A stretch of DNA of 64,000 nt. It comes from Bacteroidota bacterium (GTDB taxonomy: Bacteria; Bacteroidota; Bacteroidia; Flavobacteriales; Flavobacteriaceae). Shown piece after piece: positions 27,329 through 37,341 of the stretch (within the stretch, counting starts at the first letter, position 1; every line of letters begins with the position of its first letter). A program made the translations under genes and the position numbers. The DNA is taken from contig JAQCIQ010000007.1 in the NCBI GenBank assembly GCA_027592025.1, positions 23,600-87,599 of the forward strand, written 5' to 3'. The notes below the pieces were generated by a model. That model was not told the DNA's origin and did no database searches. It worked only from the letters and a program-made list of their open reading frames with translations.

Positions 27329-30154
27329 ATGAAAAAAACCTTTTTTGGAATATTGCTTCTCACTACTTTAAGTGTTGCGTCACAAACGGGCAGGGTCATA
27401 GGTCAAATTAACGACGGGGAATTCAACGAGGCCATGGCGTTTGTCTCTGTACTGGTCAAAAACACCACTACAGGTGTTTCGTCAGACTTTGATGGCAACT
27501 ATGTTCTGGAGCTCGACGAGGGTATTTATACCTTAGTTTTTTCCTACGTGGGGTACTCCGTTGTAGAAATTACGGAGGTCAATGTGGAAGCTGGACAAGA
27601 AACTATTGTCAACACTACTTTGTTTCCAAATTCTCTCGAAACGGTTTTAATTTCAACAACTGCTCGTCAAAACACGGCCACTGCCATACTGAGTTTACAA
27701 AAAGAATCTGTCACTTTACTCGACGGCTTGTCCATTGAAAGTATCAATAAAACTGGGGCTGGCGATGTAGCTGGGGCAATCAAAAACGTGCCTGGAGTAT
27801 CGGTTGAAGGCGGCAAGTATGTTTATGTCAGAGGGCTTGGAGATCGCTATACCAAAACAATGCTCAACGGTATGGACGTTCCAGGATTGGATCCAGACCG
27901 AAACAGCCTACAATTGGACATTTTTCCTACAAATATTTTGGACAATTTAATAGTGGTAAAATCCGCATCAGCTGAATATCCTTCAGACTTTACAGGAGGA
28001 ATCGTTGACATTGTAACCAAAGATTTTCCGTCAAAAGCCTCCCATAGTATTTCATTTGGAACGGGTTATAATTCTAGCATGCATTTCCAAGACAATTTTT
28101 TGAGCTACAAAGGGTCTTCTACGGACGCGTTGGGATTCGACAACGGACAACGCAATCGACCAATTAGCCGTTATCAACCCATTCCTGGGACCTTTGAAAA
28201 CAATTCAGCCCTGACTACACTGACCAATTTATTCGACAAGCAATTGGCAGCCAACAGTGGAACCAGTTCGAATGATTTCAGTTTTGGGTTTACCACTGGC
28301 AATCAATTCAATCTCAAGAATGACAAACAGTGGGGCTATCAATTGGCATCATCTTACAATAATGAAACTGTATTTTACCGCAATAGAATTGACGGAACTT
28401 ATCAAAAAGATCCCGATTCGAGTGTACTTGAACCTATTGCCACGCGCACTACAGTCGGAAATGAAGGCATTAAATCCGTGCTCTGGAACTTTATGGCAGG
28501 GCTGGTATACAAGGGTCAAAAATCCAAGTACAAATTGAACCTCATTCACATCCAAAACGGCGAATCTTCGGCGGGTTATTTCGAGCAAGCCTTGTCACAA
28601 GACGGTGTAGGAGGGGGTGGTTTTGAGACTATCTTCAAAGATGCATTGCTCTACACTCAACGGTCTGTGACGAGTGCTCTTTTGGGAGGAAAACATTCTG
28701 GAGAGGGCGATTGGGTCATCGAGTGGAAGGTAGCTCCCACATTAAACGTAGTTTTGGACAAGGACCATCGAATCACGCCTCTAAGGTACACTCAAGAAGG
28801 CAGTTATGTTATCAGTCCGAGTGCTTCGAGTTTTCCTATCAGAATTTGGCGTGAATTATTGGAGTTCAACGGCGCTTCCAAAATCGATTTCCTAAACAAA
28901 ACAAAACTATTTGAACGTCCTGCCAAGTTGAAGTTTGGTGCTGGCCTAACGTACAAAAAACGAGAGTTCAAAACCGATGATTTCACTTTCAATTCTACTA
29001 CTCAAATAGTAGAAGATGGCAATTCGAACAACTTACTAGCAGAAAACAATCTTTGGACAACAGCGAATCAGTCTGGAACATTTCTTGTCTATGGGGACAG
29101 CTACGACCCAGCAAACAGTTATGACGGAGAACAAATTATTGGAAGTGTATACAGTTCGGCTGAATTTAAACTGTCAGACCATTTCAATGTTGTGGCTGGC
29201 CTAAGACTGGAATCGTTCCAATCGTTATACTCTGGACTTGACAAAAATCAAGATACCAATGTTTATGATTATTTGGATCGCGCCAAGGTCATTGAAAAGG
29301 TGAATCTTTTTCCATCGCTCAATTTGATCTACAATCTGTCGGACGAGACTAATATCCGAGGTTCTGTGTCCCAAACCACAGCTCGCCCTTCTTTTAAGGA
29401 AGCCTCTAGCGCTCAAGTTTTTGATCCCATCACCAATCGCCTGTTTATAGGCAATCTCAACCTTAAACCTTCCTACATTACCAATGTCGATTTGCGCTAT
29501 GAAAATTTTGGAGAGCAAGGTCAAATGTATGCATTGAGTGCATTTTACAAGAATTTTAGAGATCCCATAGAGCTCACCTTTTTCAAAACAGCGCCAGATC
29601 AGCTTACACCGCAGAATTTGGGCAATTCAATGGTTTTCGGTATCGAAGCAGAGTTTAGGAAAAACCTTGGTTTTATTATCGAGGAGTTCAAACACCTTCA
29701 ATTCAATTTAAATGTATCCCTTATTGAGTCTCAATTGAACATGTCCGAAAGTGAATACCAACGGCGTTTGCTTGCCGCTCGAGATGGAGAAACCATTGAA
29801 AAAAACAGACAGTTACAGGGTCAAGCGCCATTCCTAATCAATTCTGGTTTGGACTATTCTAACCCCGACAATGGCTTTCAAATCGGTGTTTTTTTCAACG
29901 TTCAGGGAGAGTCACTAGAGGTGGTTGGAACTGGTATAGTTCCTGATGTTTATTCTCAGCCATTCATGGGACTTAATGCCACGGCGAGTAAAACTTTTGG
30001 ATCAAAAAACAACTCTAAGATCAGTTTGAAAATGACCAACTTGCTCAATGAGAAAAGAGAAAGTGTTTATCAATCCTTTGGAGCGCAGAGTCAATTGTTT
30101 TCTCAAAGACAGCCAAGAAGTTCATTGGCTTTGTCCTATGGGCTAAGTTTTTAA
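27329..30154 (+). CDS. TonB-dependent receptor with carboxypeptidase-like N-terminal domain
   Basis: A 941-residue outer-membrane receptor. It has a signal peptide (MKKTFFGILLLTTLSVASQ), a CarboxypepD_reg-like beta-sandwich (about residues 20-100, with GVSSDFDGNYVLEL), a plug domain (VPGVSVEGGKYVYVRGLGDRYT) and a 22-strand barrel ending in a terminal aromatic (LSYGLSF). It imports a substrate through the outer membrane using ExbB/ExbD/TonB energy. No SusD partner is present, so it is not a canonical Sus pair. The neighbouring lipoprotein is the best candidate partner; the substrate is unknown. Confidence 0.92.
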   Translation: MKKTFFGILLLTTLSVASQTGRVIGQINDGEFNEAMAFVSVLVKNTTTGVSSDFDGNYVLELDEGIYTLVFSYVGYSVVEITEVNVEAGQETIVNTTLFPNSLETVLISTTARQNTATAILSLQKESVTLLDGLSIESINKTGAGDVAGAIKNVPGVSVEGGKYVYVRGLGDRYTKTMLNGMDVPGLDPDRNSLQLDIFPTNILDNLIVVKSASAEYPSDFTGGIVDIVTKDFPSKASHSISFGTGYNSSMHFQDNFLSYKGSSTDALGFDNGQRNRPISRYQPIPGTFENNSALTTLTNLFDKQLAANSGTSSNDFSFGFTTGNQFNLKNDKQWGYQLASSYNNETVFYRNRIDGTYQKDPDSSVLEPIATRTTVGNEGIKSVLWNFMAGLVYKGQKSKYKLNLIHIQNGESSAGYFEQALSQDGVGGGGFETIFKDALLYTQRSVTSALLGGKHSGEGDWVIEWKVAPTLNVVLDKDHRITPLRYTQEGSYVISPSASSFPIRIWRELLEFNGASKIDFLNKTKLFERPAKLKFGAGLTYKKREFKTDDFTFNSTTQIVEDGNSNNLLAENNLWTTANQSGTFLVYGDSYDPANSYDGEQIIGSVYSSAEFKLSDHFNVVAGLRLESFQSLYSGLDKNQDTNVYDYLDRAKVIEKVNLFPSLNLIYNLSDETNIRGSVSQTTARPSFKEASSAQVFDPITNRLFIGNLNLKPSYITNVDLRYENFGEQGQMYALSAFYKNFRDPIELTFFKTAPDQLTPQNLGNSMVFGIEAEFRKNLGFIIEEFKHLQFNLNVSLIESQLNMSESEYQRRLLAARDGETIEKNRQLQGQAPFLINSGLDYSNPDNGFQIGVFFNVQGESLEVVGTGIVPDVYSQPFMGLNATASKTFGSKNNSKISLKMTNLLNEKRESVYQSFGAQSQLFSQRQPRSSLALSYGLSF

Positions 30155-30420
30155 AGCCCGCTCATGGAAAAGGTGTCGTCGCTTTGACAAGCCTCTTTCA
30201 TGGCCTTGTAGGCTCTTTTAAAGATAGATAATTCATAGACTGGCCTAGGCAAATTTGAAGTCAAAAGAGACTCACTCAGATCAATATACTGACGTCTAGC
30301 ATGGTAAATGGAGTATGTAGGAACAGTCATGGCAAACAATTGGATAGCTTGGGAACTAAGCCCTAAGTTAACCAATATTTTGGCAAATCCTTCCAAGTTG
30401 GATCCATTTTTTCGATCCAT
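30151..30420 (-). CDS. Possible small protein overlapping the GIY-YIG gene
   Basis: An 89-residue open frame whose first 58 nt overlap the end of the GIY-YIG gene in another frame and whose stop overlaps the TonB receptor stop by 4 nt. The sequence (AMTVPTYSIYHARRQYIDL, then a basic and acidic helical tail) has ordinary protein-like composition but no family I recognise. It fills the space between two genes exactly, which supports it; lack of homology knowledge and the overlap argue for caution. Confidence 0.3.
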   Translation of the reverse strand: MDRKNGSNLEGFAKILVNLGLSSQAIQLFAMTVPTYSIYHARRQYIDLSESLLTSNLPRPVYELSIFKRAYKAMKEACQSDDTFSMSGL

Positions 30421-30653
30421 TTGACGATTTGATTTAGGCTAGACTTTGTCATTGCATCTCGGCGCAACAGGGCATCTCCTTCAAAAACATATTTTTCGTA
30501 ATAGACCAATGTCTTACATTCCTTTGGCCACGATTTATCCTCACAGTAATTGTTAGAGTGATTCTCTATTTGTGACTTAATGTCCGTAGTGTATCCAAAG
30601 TAAAATCTGGAGTGTTCCTTGTTAGTCAATATGTAGGCGCATGGATTTTTCAT
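30363..30653 (-). CDS. GIY-YIG nuclease family protein
   Basis: A 96-residue single-domain GIY-YIG protein. The two signature strands appear as AYILTN (residues 6-11) and FYFGYTTD, followed by LVYYEKYVFEGDALLRRDAM, which holds the conserved Glu/Arg-type region. Small stand-alone members of the YhbQ/UPF0213 group have this size; their substrate is usually unknown, with DNA cleavage inferred. The canonical GIY is degenerate (AYI), so activity is not certain. Confidence 0.8.
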   Translation of the reverse strand: MKNPCAYILTNKEHSRFYFGYTTDIKSQIENHSNNYCEDKSWPKECKTLVYYEKYVFEGDALLRRDAMTKSSLNQIVKWIEKMDPTWKDLPKYWLT

Positions 30654-30741
30654 GAGCTCAGGGATTGAAATGAAAATAATCGTTTAGTAAATTTAATCAA
30701 CCAAAATTAGGCTAGGTATTATTGAAAAACAATGATATAGG

Positions 30742-30831
30742 CTAATCTTGTTTCTCTGGTTTCAAAGGACTAAAAACCACTAAGGCCAATAGATTTCCCA
30801 TGATCAGTGGATCAGTATAATATAAAGGCAT
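30742..30831 (-). CDS. Possible 29-residue hydrophobic peptide
   Basis: An ATG at 30831 opens a short frame (MPLYYTDPLIMGNLLALVVF plus a short tail ending KQD) with one hydrophobic segment and a charged end. It lies in the 235-nt gap between the OmpA-like and GIY-YIG genes. Composition is plausible for a small membrane peptide, but at this length chance is a real alternative. Confidence 0.2.
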   Translation of the reverse strand: MPLYYTDPLIMGNLLALVVFSPLKPEKQD

Positions 30832-30888
30832 GTTAATCTGTGCTAAAAAAATATCAAAATTGAAGCCTGAAATCGGGAATCTCAGAAA

Positions 30889-31281
30889 TTAGTTGCTTTT
30901 TGGGGCAATATAGTATTCAACCCTTCTATTAATAGCGTGTTCTGCTTCAGAACAGTCAACGTCATCGGAGCAATGGTTAAGGAGATTGGACTCCCCAAAT
31001 CCAAAGTGTTCGAGTCTTTGTGGGAATATGCCTTTTCTGATCAAATAACTCTTTACGGCATAGGCTCGGAGCTCACTCAGGTTCAAATTGTATTCTTTCG
31101 TTCCTCGAGAGTCCGTATAAGCCCTGATTTCCAAATAAAGGTTTTCGTTTTTGTTTAAAAGCTTGGCCAAAGCATCTAAATATGCTTTGTTCGCCTCGGA
31201 CAATTCAAAGCTATCATATCCGAACAAAACCTTATCTCCTATTGAGGAGGACTGTTCCTCGTAAGATATTATTTCCTCCAA
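30889..31281 (-). CDS. OmpA-family peptidoglycan-binding domain protein, 5' end disrupted
   Basis: The 130-residue frame encodes a nearly complete OmpA/Pal C-terminal domain: YDSFELSEANKAYLDALA, IRAYTDSRGTKEYNLNLSELRA and INRRVEYYIA, which bind diaminopimelate in peptidoglycan. The frame has only a TTG start (31281) and no export signal. A clear signal peptide is encoded immediately upstream in a different frame (31284-31391), and the OmpA frame itself stays open into that region. The likely original gene is one exported protein split by a single indel, by real mutation or sequencing error. An extra CSDDVDC pair lies near the end of the domain. Confidence 0.7.
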   Translation of the reverse strand: MEEIISYEEQSSSIGDKVLFGYDSFELSEANKAYLDALAKLLNKNENLYLEIRAYTDSRGTKEYNLNLSELRAYAVKSYLIRKGIFPQRLEHFGFGESNLLNHCSDDVDCSEAEHAINRRVEYYIAPKSN

Positions 31282-31283
31282 AG

Positions 31284-31391
31284 TTAGGTTGCTAAATTGA
31301 TGTGCTGGGCGAAGGCTGTTGCTCCGAAAAGGGTTAAAACCGAAAGGGCTAAAATGGGCCTTTGAAGGTTTCGAGGTATAAAATTTGACAT
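31284..31391 (-). pseudogene. Out-of-frame signal peptide of the OmpA-like gene
   Basis: ATG 31391 opens a 35-codon frame with a textbook signal peptide: RNLQRP basic start, hydrophobic ILALSVLTLFG, and cleavage after ATAFAQ. It then stops at TAA 31284-31286. The OmpA domain continues in another frame directly after. A +2/-1 type change near 31290-31305 would fuse them into one secreted protein of about 165 residues. Confidence 0.6.
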
Positions 31392-31576
31392 TGAGGCGTA
31401 TTTATTTTATGGAACAAATGTCGCCTCATCGGATGGTTGAAGAATTTTTTAATTATAAACGGTGCTCTTTCTGCGCATAACTGTATTTCAAATGCCTATA
31501 AGTGGGAAATTAAATAAATTATGCTAAAAACTTATCAACAAGTTTAAGGTCACCTAAAGGTTTAAGTGAGTCCCAA

Positions 31577-34069
31577 TTAAGAGCCACACATCAAGCAATC
31601 ATCGCCTTCGCCGCTCTTGGCCTGCTCTATGAGGGCTTTCATTTCTTCTGGAGAAATGGGATCAACTTCAACTTTTGATTTAACTTTAACCTGCGCAAAG
31701 GTCTCCGCAGCCTTTTCAGCCTGCTGTTGTTTTTGAGATAAAATTTCTACTTCATCTATTACTTCAGTTTCAATTGTCGCTGGTTCTGGGGCACTTACAC
31801 TCTCCTGCTTTAAAGTAAACTTAATCGCATCAACAGCACTTTTGGTTCTCAAATAATACATTCCAGTCTTCAAACCGTTTTGCCAAGCATAAAAATGCAT
31901 GGAGGTTAATTTGGCCATGGTAGCGCCCTCCATAAATAAATTGAGGGATTGTGACTGGTCAATAAAGTAGCCACGATCACGAGCCATGTCAATGATGTCT
32001 TTCATACTCATTTCCCAAACCGTCTTGTACAATTCTCGAATGTCGGCTGGAATAGAACTCAAGTGCTGAATGGAGCCATTGGCACGCATGATGTCTTGTT
32101 TGAGTTGCTCATTCCAAATTCCAAGTTCAACCAAATCATTCAACAGATGGGTGTTCACTACAATGAATTCTCCCGAAAGAACACGTCGGGTGTATAAATT
32201 GGAGGTATAAGGTTCGAAGCATTCGTTGTTGCCCAAGATTTGAGAGGTACTCGCGGTTGGCATAGGAGCAACCAACAAGGAGTTCCGCACACCATGCTTG
32301 GCCACCTTTTTACGCAAAGCATCCCAATCCCATTTGCCACTGAGGCTAGACTCGTCAACTCCCCAAAGATTGTGTTGGAAATCACCCTTGCTGATGGGAG
32401 ATCCTTCATAAGATTGATAAGGTCCGTCAACCTTGGCTTCTTCCATAGAGGCAGTTACCGCAGCGTAGTACAGCGTTTCAAAGATGTCTTTGTTGAGATT
32501 TTTGGCTTCGGGACTAGTAAAGGGCATTCTAAGCATAATAAACGCATCGGCAAGTCCTTGCACGCCTAAACCAATTGGGCGGTGTCTCATGTTAGAGTTT
32601 TCGGCTTCTTTTACTGGATAGTAATTGCGGTCAATAACTCTATTGAGATTTTTGGTCACTCTTTTGGTGATCTTAAACAAGGCTTCGTGATCAAAAGCAC
32701 CGTCTTTAACAAACATTGGCAGCGCAATTGAAGCCAAGTTGCAAACTGCTACCTCATCTGGTGAAGTGTATTCCAATATCTCCGTACATAAATTGGACGA
32801 TCGAATGGTGCCCAGGTTCTGCTGATTGGATTTGGAATTCGCAGCATCCTTATACAACATATATGGCGTTCCTGTCTCAATCTGAGATTCTAAGATTTTT
32901 TCCCAAAGCTCACGAGCTTTGATGGTTTTACGACCCTTGCCTTCCTTTTCATAACCGAGATAAAGGGCTTCAAACTCTGCACTGTGATGGTCATAGAGTC
33001 CAGGGCACTCATTAGGACACATCAAAGTCCAAGTAGAATCTTCTTGCACACGTTTCATGAACAAGTCTGGAATCCACATGGCATAAAATAAATCACGGGC
33101 TCTCATTTCTTCCTTGCCGTGGTTCTTTTTCAATTCTAAAAAATCGAAAATGTCGGCATGCCAAGGCTCCAAATAAATCGCAAAACTGCCTTTGCGTTTT
33201 CCTCCACCTTGATCGACGTAACGTGCTGTGTCATTGAACACTTGAAGCATAGGAACTAAACCATTACTTGTTCCATTGGTGCCAGCGATGTAGCTGCCCA
33301 TAGCACGCACATTGTGCACAGACAAACCGATACCTCCAGCTGATTGGGATATTCTAGCGGTTTGCTTAAGGGTGTCATATATTCCGTCGATAGAATCGTC
33401 CTTCATGCTCAATAAAAAGCAAGAAGACATTTGAGGCTTAGGCGTTCCTGCATTAAACAGCGTTGGTGTGGCATGAGTAAAGTATTTCTTAGACATCAAC
33501 TCATAGGTTTCGAAAGCCGATTCAAGATCATTCAAATGTATTCCTATGGCTACCCGCATGAGCATGTGTTGAGGACGCTCCGCAATTTGTCCGTTGAGTT
33601 TGAGCAAGTAAGAACGCTCAAGTGTTTTAAACCCAAAGTAGTCATAACCGAAATCGCGGTTATAGATAATGGTAGAATCAATTCGCTCCTTGTTGTCCAT
33701 GATAACTTGATAGACGTCGTCGGCCAACAAGGGTGCGGGTTTTCCTGTTCTTGGGTTGATGTAGGTGTAGAGGTCACTCATGACCTCACTAAATACTTTT
33801 TTAGTGTTTTTATGCAGATTGGACACAGAGATACGCGCAGCCAGCTTGGCGTAATCGGGATGGGCGGTAGTCAAAGAGGCAGCGGTTTCAGCAGCCAGAT
33901 TGTCTAGTGTACTAGTCGTTACACCATCAAACAAGCCTTCGATGACTTTCATGGCAACCTTAACAGGATCAACAATTTCGTTGAGGCCGTAGCACAATTT
34001 TTTCACTCTAGCGGTGATCTTGTCAAAGATCACTGGCTCTTTATGGCCATCTCTTTTGATTACAAACAT
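31577..34069 (-). CDS. nrdA: Class Ia ribonucleoside-diphosphate reductase, alpha subunit
   Basis: An 830-residue catalytic subunit that reduces NDPs to dNDPs. It has an N-terminal ATP-cone (about residues 1-90, starting [12 protein letters not shown]), the barrel with the redox cysteines in SSCFLL and NLCTEIL, and a C-terminal CLMCGS pair that relays electrons from thioredoxin or glutaredoxin. A Glu/Pro/Ala-rich linker of about 60 residues precedes that tail. The beta subunit is encoded just upstream with 148 nt between them. Sequence resembles the eukaryotic-like NrdA group found in Bacteroidota. Confidence 0.96.
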   Translation of the reverse strand: MFVIKRDGHKEPVIFDKITARVKKLCYGLNEIVDPVKVAMKVIEGLFDGVTTSTLDNLAAETAASLTTAHPDYAKLAARISVSNLHKNTKKVFSEVMSDLYTYINPRTGKPAPLLADDVYQVIMDNKERIDSTIIYNRDFGYDYFGFKTLERSYLLKLNGQIAERPQHMLMRVAIGIHLNDLESAFETYELMSKKYFTHATPTLFNAGTPKPQMSSCFLLSMKDDSIDGIYDTLKQTARISQSAGGIGLSVHNVRAMGSYIAGTNGTSNGLVPMLQVFNDTARYVDQGGGKRKGSFAIYLEPWHADIFDFLELKKNHGKEEMRARDLFYAMWIPDLFMKRVQEDSTWTLMCPNECPGLYDHHSAEFEALYLGYEKEGKGRKTIKARELWEKILESQIETGTPYMLYKDAANSKSNQQNLGTIRSSNLCTEILEYTSPDEVAVCNLASIALPMFVKDGAFDHEALFKITKRVTKNLNRVIDRNYYPVKEAENSNMRHRPIGLGVQGLADAFIMLRMPFTSPEAKNLNKDIFETLYYAAVTASMEEAKVDGPYQSYEGSPISKGDFQHNLWGVDESSLSGKWDWDALRKKVAKHGVRNSLLVAPMPTASTSQILGNNECFEPYTSNLYTRRVLSGEFIVVNTHLLNDLVELGIWNEQLKQDIMRANGSIQHLSSIPADIRELYKTVWEMSMKDIIDMARDRGYFIDQSQSLNLFMEGATMAKLTSMHFYAWQNGLKTGMYYLRTKSAVDAIKFTLKQESVSAPEPATIETEVIDEVEILSQKQQQAEKAAETFAQVKVKSKVEVDPISPEEMKALIEQAKSGEGDDCLMCGS

Positions 34070-34217
34070 AATTATTTCACATTTTAAGCCGACAATTTGC
34101 TAGACAAATGGCCTGATTTTACTATTGGGCCCTCACGGGCGATCTATTTGTTGGTCTTTGAATAACTGCCGCTTGGTGGGGCCTAAGACGAGTGGTTCAA
34201 AGTGGTTAGGTGGCCGA

Positions 34218-35198
34218 TTAAAAATCAGCGTTAAAATTAAACTTGTCGGCCTCTTCCTCCTTACTGTAAACTCCAGCCTTTTGATATTCTGCTACCCGCT
34301 TCTCAAAGAAGTTGGTTTTACCTTGTAACGAAATCATATCCATAAAATCAAATGGATTGCTGACTTTGTAAATGGGCGCACATTCGAGTTCTCGCAACAA
34401 TCGATCCGTCACAAACTCTAAATACTGCGTCATCAAGGTCGCATTCATTCCAATTAAACTCACTGGAAGCGATTCGGTAATGAATTCTCGTTCGATATTG
34501 AGGGCATCCACGATGATTTCAGTGATGCGCTCCTTTGGCACTTTATTGACCAAATGCTTGTTGTGCAAATGAACCGCAAAGTCACAATGAACGCCTTCGT
34601 CACGTGAAATCAATTCGTTAGAAAAGGTAAGTCCAGGCATAAGACCGCGCTTTTTCAGCCAGAAAATTGAACAAAAAGCTCCCGAAAAGAAAATGCCTTC
34701 GACTGCGGCAAAAGCAATTAAACGCTCTGCAAAACTTGGCGATTCAATCCATTTTAAGGCCCACTGGGCTTTCTTTTGAATGGCTGGAAAAACATCTATG
34801 GCTTGAAACAACTGATTCTTTTCGGCTTCATCTTTAACATAAGTGTCGATCAGAAGGGAATAAGTCTCGCTGTGAATGTTTTCCATCATGATCTGAAAGC
34901 CGTAAAAAAACTTGGCTTCAGAATATTGTACCTCGTTGACAAAATTTTCTGCCAAATTCTCATTCACAATACCATCACTGGCAGCAAAAAATGCCAAAAT
35001 ATGTTTGATGAAATAACGCTCATCATCATTGAGCTTGGTGCTCCAATCGGATAAATCTTGATGCAAATCAATTTCTTCAGCAGTCCAAAAACTAGCCTCA
35101 GATTTCTTGTACCAATCCCAAATGTCATGATGTTGAATTGGAAAAATTACAAACCTGTTCTTGTTTTCTTGTAAAATGGGCTCGACGGCTAATGACAT
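34218..35198 (-). CDS. nrdB: Class Ia ribonucleotide reductase, beta subunit
   Basis: A 326-residue di-iron radical subunit. Iron-ligand and radical motifs are visible: [28 protein letters not shown] (Tyr in the radical position of eukaryotic-like R2 proteins), [12 protein letters not shown] and [12 protein letters not shown]. The C-terminal KFNFNADF tail is the kind that docks on the alpha subunit. It precedes nrdA in the same direction. I did not find a convincing NrdR box in the 252-nt AT-rich region upstream (35199-35450), which otherwise shows nothing I can name. Confidence 0.95.
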   Translation of the reverse strand: MSLAVEPILQENKNRFVIFPIQHHDIWDWYKKSEASFWTAEEIDLHQDLSDWSTKLNDDERYFIKHILAFFAASDGIVNENLAENFVNEVQYSEAKFFYGFQIMMENIHSETYSLLIDTYVKDEAEKNQLFQAIDVFPAIQKKAQWALKWIESPSFAERLIAFAAVEGIFFSGAFCSIFWLKKRGLMPGLTFSNELISRDEGVHCDFAVHLHNKHLVNKVPKERITEIIVDALNIEREFITESLPVSLIGMNATLMTQYLEFVTDRLLRELECAPIYKVSNPFDFMDMISLQGKTNFFEKRVAEYQKAGVYSKEEEADKFNFNADF

Positions 35199-35450
35199 GA
35201 TAAAAGTTTATTTTTCTTACTATTTTTTTGACTTAACAAAGATTGAAAATGTCCCTTAAAATTGAAAGGCTTACTTATAAACATTGACTTGAAGTTTTTA
35301 ACAAGGTGTAATATAAGCCTTACAAAATATTTTGAATATTTTTTAATTTAATTTATTAAATATCAGTTAATTAACTAGGACAAATCTGACTTCTTCGAGA
35401 GCTTGGAGTCCAAAAACGGAAAAGCAAGTTTTAAAATCGGTAGGCTATTT

Positions 35451-36023
35451 TTAGATTGAAGTCAACCCACGATCGTGCTCTTCCAAAGCAAGATACCAAG
35501 ACAGTCCAAATTTTCGCACCAAAGCCTCCTTCACAAACTGATAAACAGGAGTTTTTTGCATTTTTCCCAAATCACAGGCCGCGCTGCAAATGGGCCAATG
35601 GTGGTAATTCAAAGCCGTGAGTTCATCCAGCTCCAAAGCGCGAACTGGATACAAGTGACAAGACAACGGTTTTATCCAATCTATGATTCCCTCGCGATAA
35701 GCGCTCTCGATACCACAAAGTGCCGTCTGTTTGTCATCGAAAATTACATAGGCGCATTCATTGCCATTGACAAGAGGGGTTTCAAGCTCCCCTTGGTCGT
35801 TAGAAATACTTGTTCCTTGAGTCGCAATCGCCTCTCGACCTTCAGGTCTTAAATAGGGCTCAATACTAGTATAGATGCTGTCGAGGATAACTGTCTCCAC
35901 CTGAGATAGCGGGGCTCCAGCTTCTCCTGCCACGCAGCACTTGCCATGACATGCATTGAGGTCGCAGGCAAATTGCCGCTCCAGCAGGTCTTCGGATATT
36001 AAAGCATTGCCAATTCTTATCAC
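35451..36023 (-). CDS. DUF3109 family cysteine-rich protein
   Basis: A 190-residue protein with eight or more cysteines in conserved clusters: CDLNACHGKCC near residues 20-30, NGNECAYVIF, ALCGIE, LSCHLYPVR and CSAACDLG. I place it in DUF3109, a family of unknown function common in Bacteroidota that resembles YkgJ-type Fe-S or zinc cluster proteins. Cluster binding is inferred from the Cys pattern. It is divergent from the marC-like gene across about 115 nt. Confidence 0.85.
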   Translation of the reverse strand: MIRIGNALISEDLLERQFACDLNACHGKCCVAGEAGAPLSQVETVILDSIYTSIEPYLRPEGREAIATQGTSISNDQGELETPLVNGNECAYVIFDDKQTALCGIESAYREGIIDWIKPLSCHLYPVRALELDELTALNYHHWPICSAACDLGKMQKTPVYQFVKEALVRKFGLSWYLALEEHDRGLTSI

Positions 36024-36137
36024 CTGACAAATATAGGTGCAGATTTGAAATAAAATGGCTAGTCAGCGGACTTTGCTCACATTTGTGGCTTGTGATTTGA
36101 CCTGAGGAATATATCTTTACAGCTCAAAAGAATCGCA

Positions 36138-36722
36138 ATGGATATAGACTTAAAGGAAATTTTTACCGCATTTATGATTTTGTTTGCGGTGATTGACATC
36201 GTCGGGAACATTCCAATCATCATTGACTTGAGACAAAAAGTTGGGCATATTCACAGTGAAAAAGCAACTCTCATCGCTGCTGTCATAATGATTGCCTTTT
36301 TATTCTTAGGCGACAGCATTCTAAAACTTATCGGAATTGACGTGCATTCTTTTGCAGTTGCTGGCGCTTTCATCCTTTTCTTTATCGCCTTAGAAATGAT
36401 CTTGGGCATTACTCTCTACAGAGATAGTGGCTCCAACATAAAAACTGCCAGTGTTTTCCCTTTAGCATTCCCGCTGATTGCAGGGCCAGGAAGCATGACC
36501 ACGCTGATTTCTTTGAGGGCAGAATTTGAGATTCAGAACATCATTGTCGCCATCATCGTCAACGTTTTGGTAATTTATGTGGTGCTAAAAACGTCTAAAA
36601 CCATTGAAAGAGCCATTGGAGACAATGGCATCAACATCATTAGAAAAGTATTTGGCGTGGTTCTGCTAGCCATAGCAGTGAAATTGTTCACAGGAAACAT
36701 TGGAATGTTATTAAAAGGATGA
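36138..36722 (+). CDS. MarC family integral membrane protein
   Basis: A 194-residue protein with six hydrophobic segments and the MarC pattern (FAVIDIVGNIPIIIDL near residues 16-31 and PLAFPLIAGPGSMTTLI near 113-129). MarC/UPF0056 proteins are inner-membrane proteins of undetermined transport function; the old link to multiple antibiotic resistance is not supported. The downstream small membrane gene overlaps by 4 nt. Confidence 0.88.
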   Translation: MDIDLKEIFTAFMILFAVIDIVGNIPIIIDLRQKVGHIHSEKATLIAAVIMIAFLFLGDSILKLIGIDVHSFAVAGAFILFFIALEMILGITLYRDSGSNIKTASVFPLAFPLIAGPGSMTTLISLRAEFEIQNIIVAIIVNVLVIYVVLKTSKTIERAIGDNGINIIRKVFGVVLLAIAVKLFTGNIGMLLKG

Positions 36723-36919
36723 TCAGACTAACATACATACTCAGCGCATTGGCCCTTGGCCTCATCATTTTCAACGCTTTAAAGATCAATTGGGCTGCTC
36801 CCCTTGAAGGAGAGTCAATGGTGGCCGTCATTTCCGTTTTGGCCAGTGCCTGTGGCATAATGCTATTGGGCATTCTTAGGCTTTCAATTCGGGTCAAAAA
36901 GGCCAGCGAAAAAAGCTAA
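36719..36919 (+). CDS. Small two-helix membrane protein
   Basis: A 66-residue protein with two membrane helices (about residues 3-20 and 35-55) joined by a short loop, ending in a basic tail. Its ATG overlaps the marC-like stop by 4 nt, so it is translationally coupled to that gene. The stop overlaps the convergent deaminase gene by 4 nt. No family recognised. Confidence 0.6.
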   Translation: MIRLTYILSALALGLIIFNALKINWAAPLEGESMVAVISVLASACGIMLLGILRLSIRVKKASEKS

Positions 36920-37341
36920 TCTGAGAGAGGAAGGTGTGTTATTTCGACGCCGGCTCTCTTTAAAAATTCAACTCCAGAAGTATCTCTATAGGCCTCACTA
37001 AATACAACTCTGACAATGCCACTTTGGTGAATCAGTTTACTGCATTGTTGACATGGAGACAGGGTGATGTACAAGGTCGCTCCTTTACTCGATTGGGTAG
37101 AGGCAGCCACCTTAGAAAGGGCATTCGCTTCAGCGTGAAGTACATACCATTTGGTATATCCCTCTTCATCTTCACAAAAGTTCTCGAATCCAGACGGTGT
37201 TCCGTTGTAGCCGTCAGAAATAATCATGCGATCCTTTACGACTATGGCTCCAACTTGTTTGCGTTTGCAATAGGAGAGTTTGCCCCATTCGAAAGCCATT
37301 CTTAAGTAGGCACGATCGTATTTTTCTTGTTTTTTACTCAC
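36916..37341 (-). CDS. dCMP deaminase family protein
   Basis: A 141-residue zinc deaminase with HAEANAL (ligand His and catalytic Glu) and PCQQCSKLI (two Cys ligands), plus the family segment GYNGTPSGFENFCED. It would convert dCMP to dUMP for thymidylate synthesis. I chose the GTG at 37341 (start SKKQEKYDRAYLRMA) because this forms a GTGA overlap with the stop of the HupE gene and matches the family's N-terminus; the longer frame to 37410 lies within HupE. Confidence 0.88.
   Translation of the reverse strand: MSKKQEKYDRAYLRMAFEWGKLSYCKRKQVGAIVVKDRMIISDGYNGTPSGFENFCEDEEGYTKWYVLHAEANALSKVAASTQSSKGATLYITLSPCQQCSKLIHQSGIVRVVFSEAYRDTSGVEFLKRAGVEITHLPLSD

Noticed and set aside
35199..35450. NrdR box or cobalamin riboswitch upstream of nrdB
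   Set aside because: The stretch is AT-rich and I could not find a paired NrdR-like repeat or any riboswitch core.
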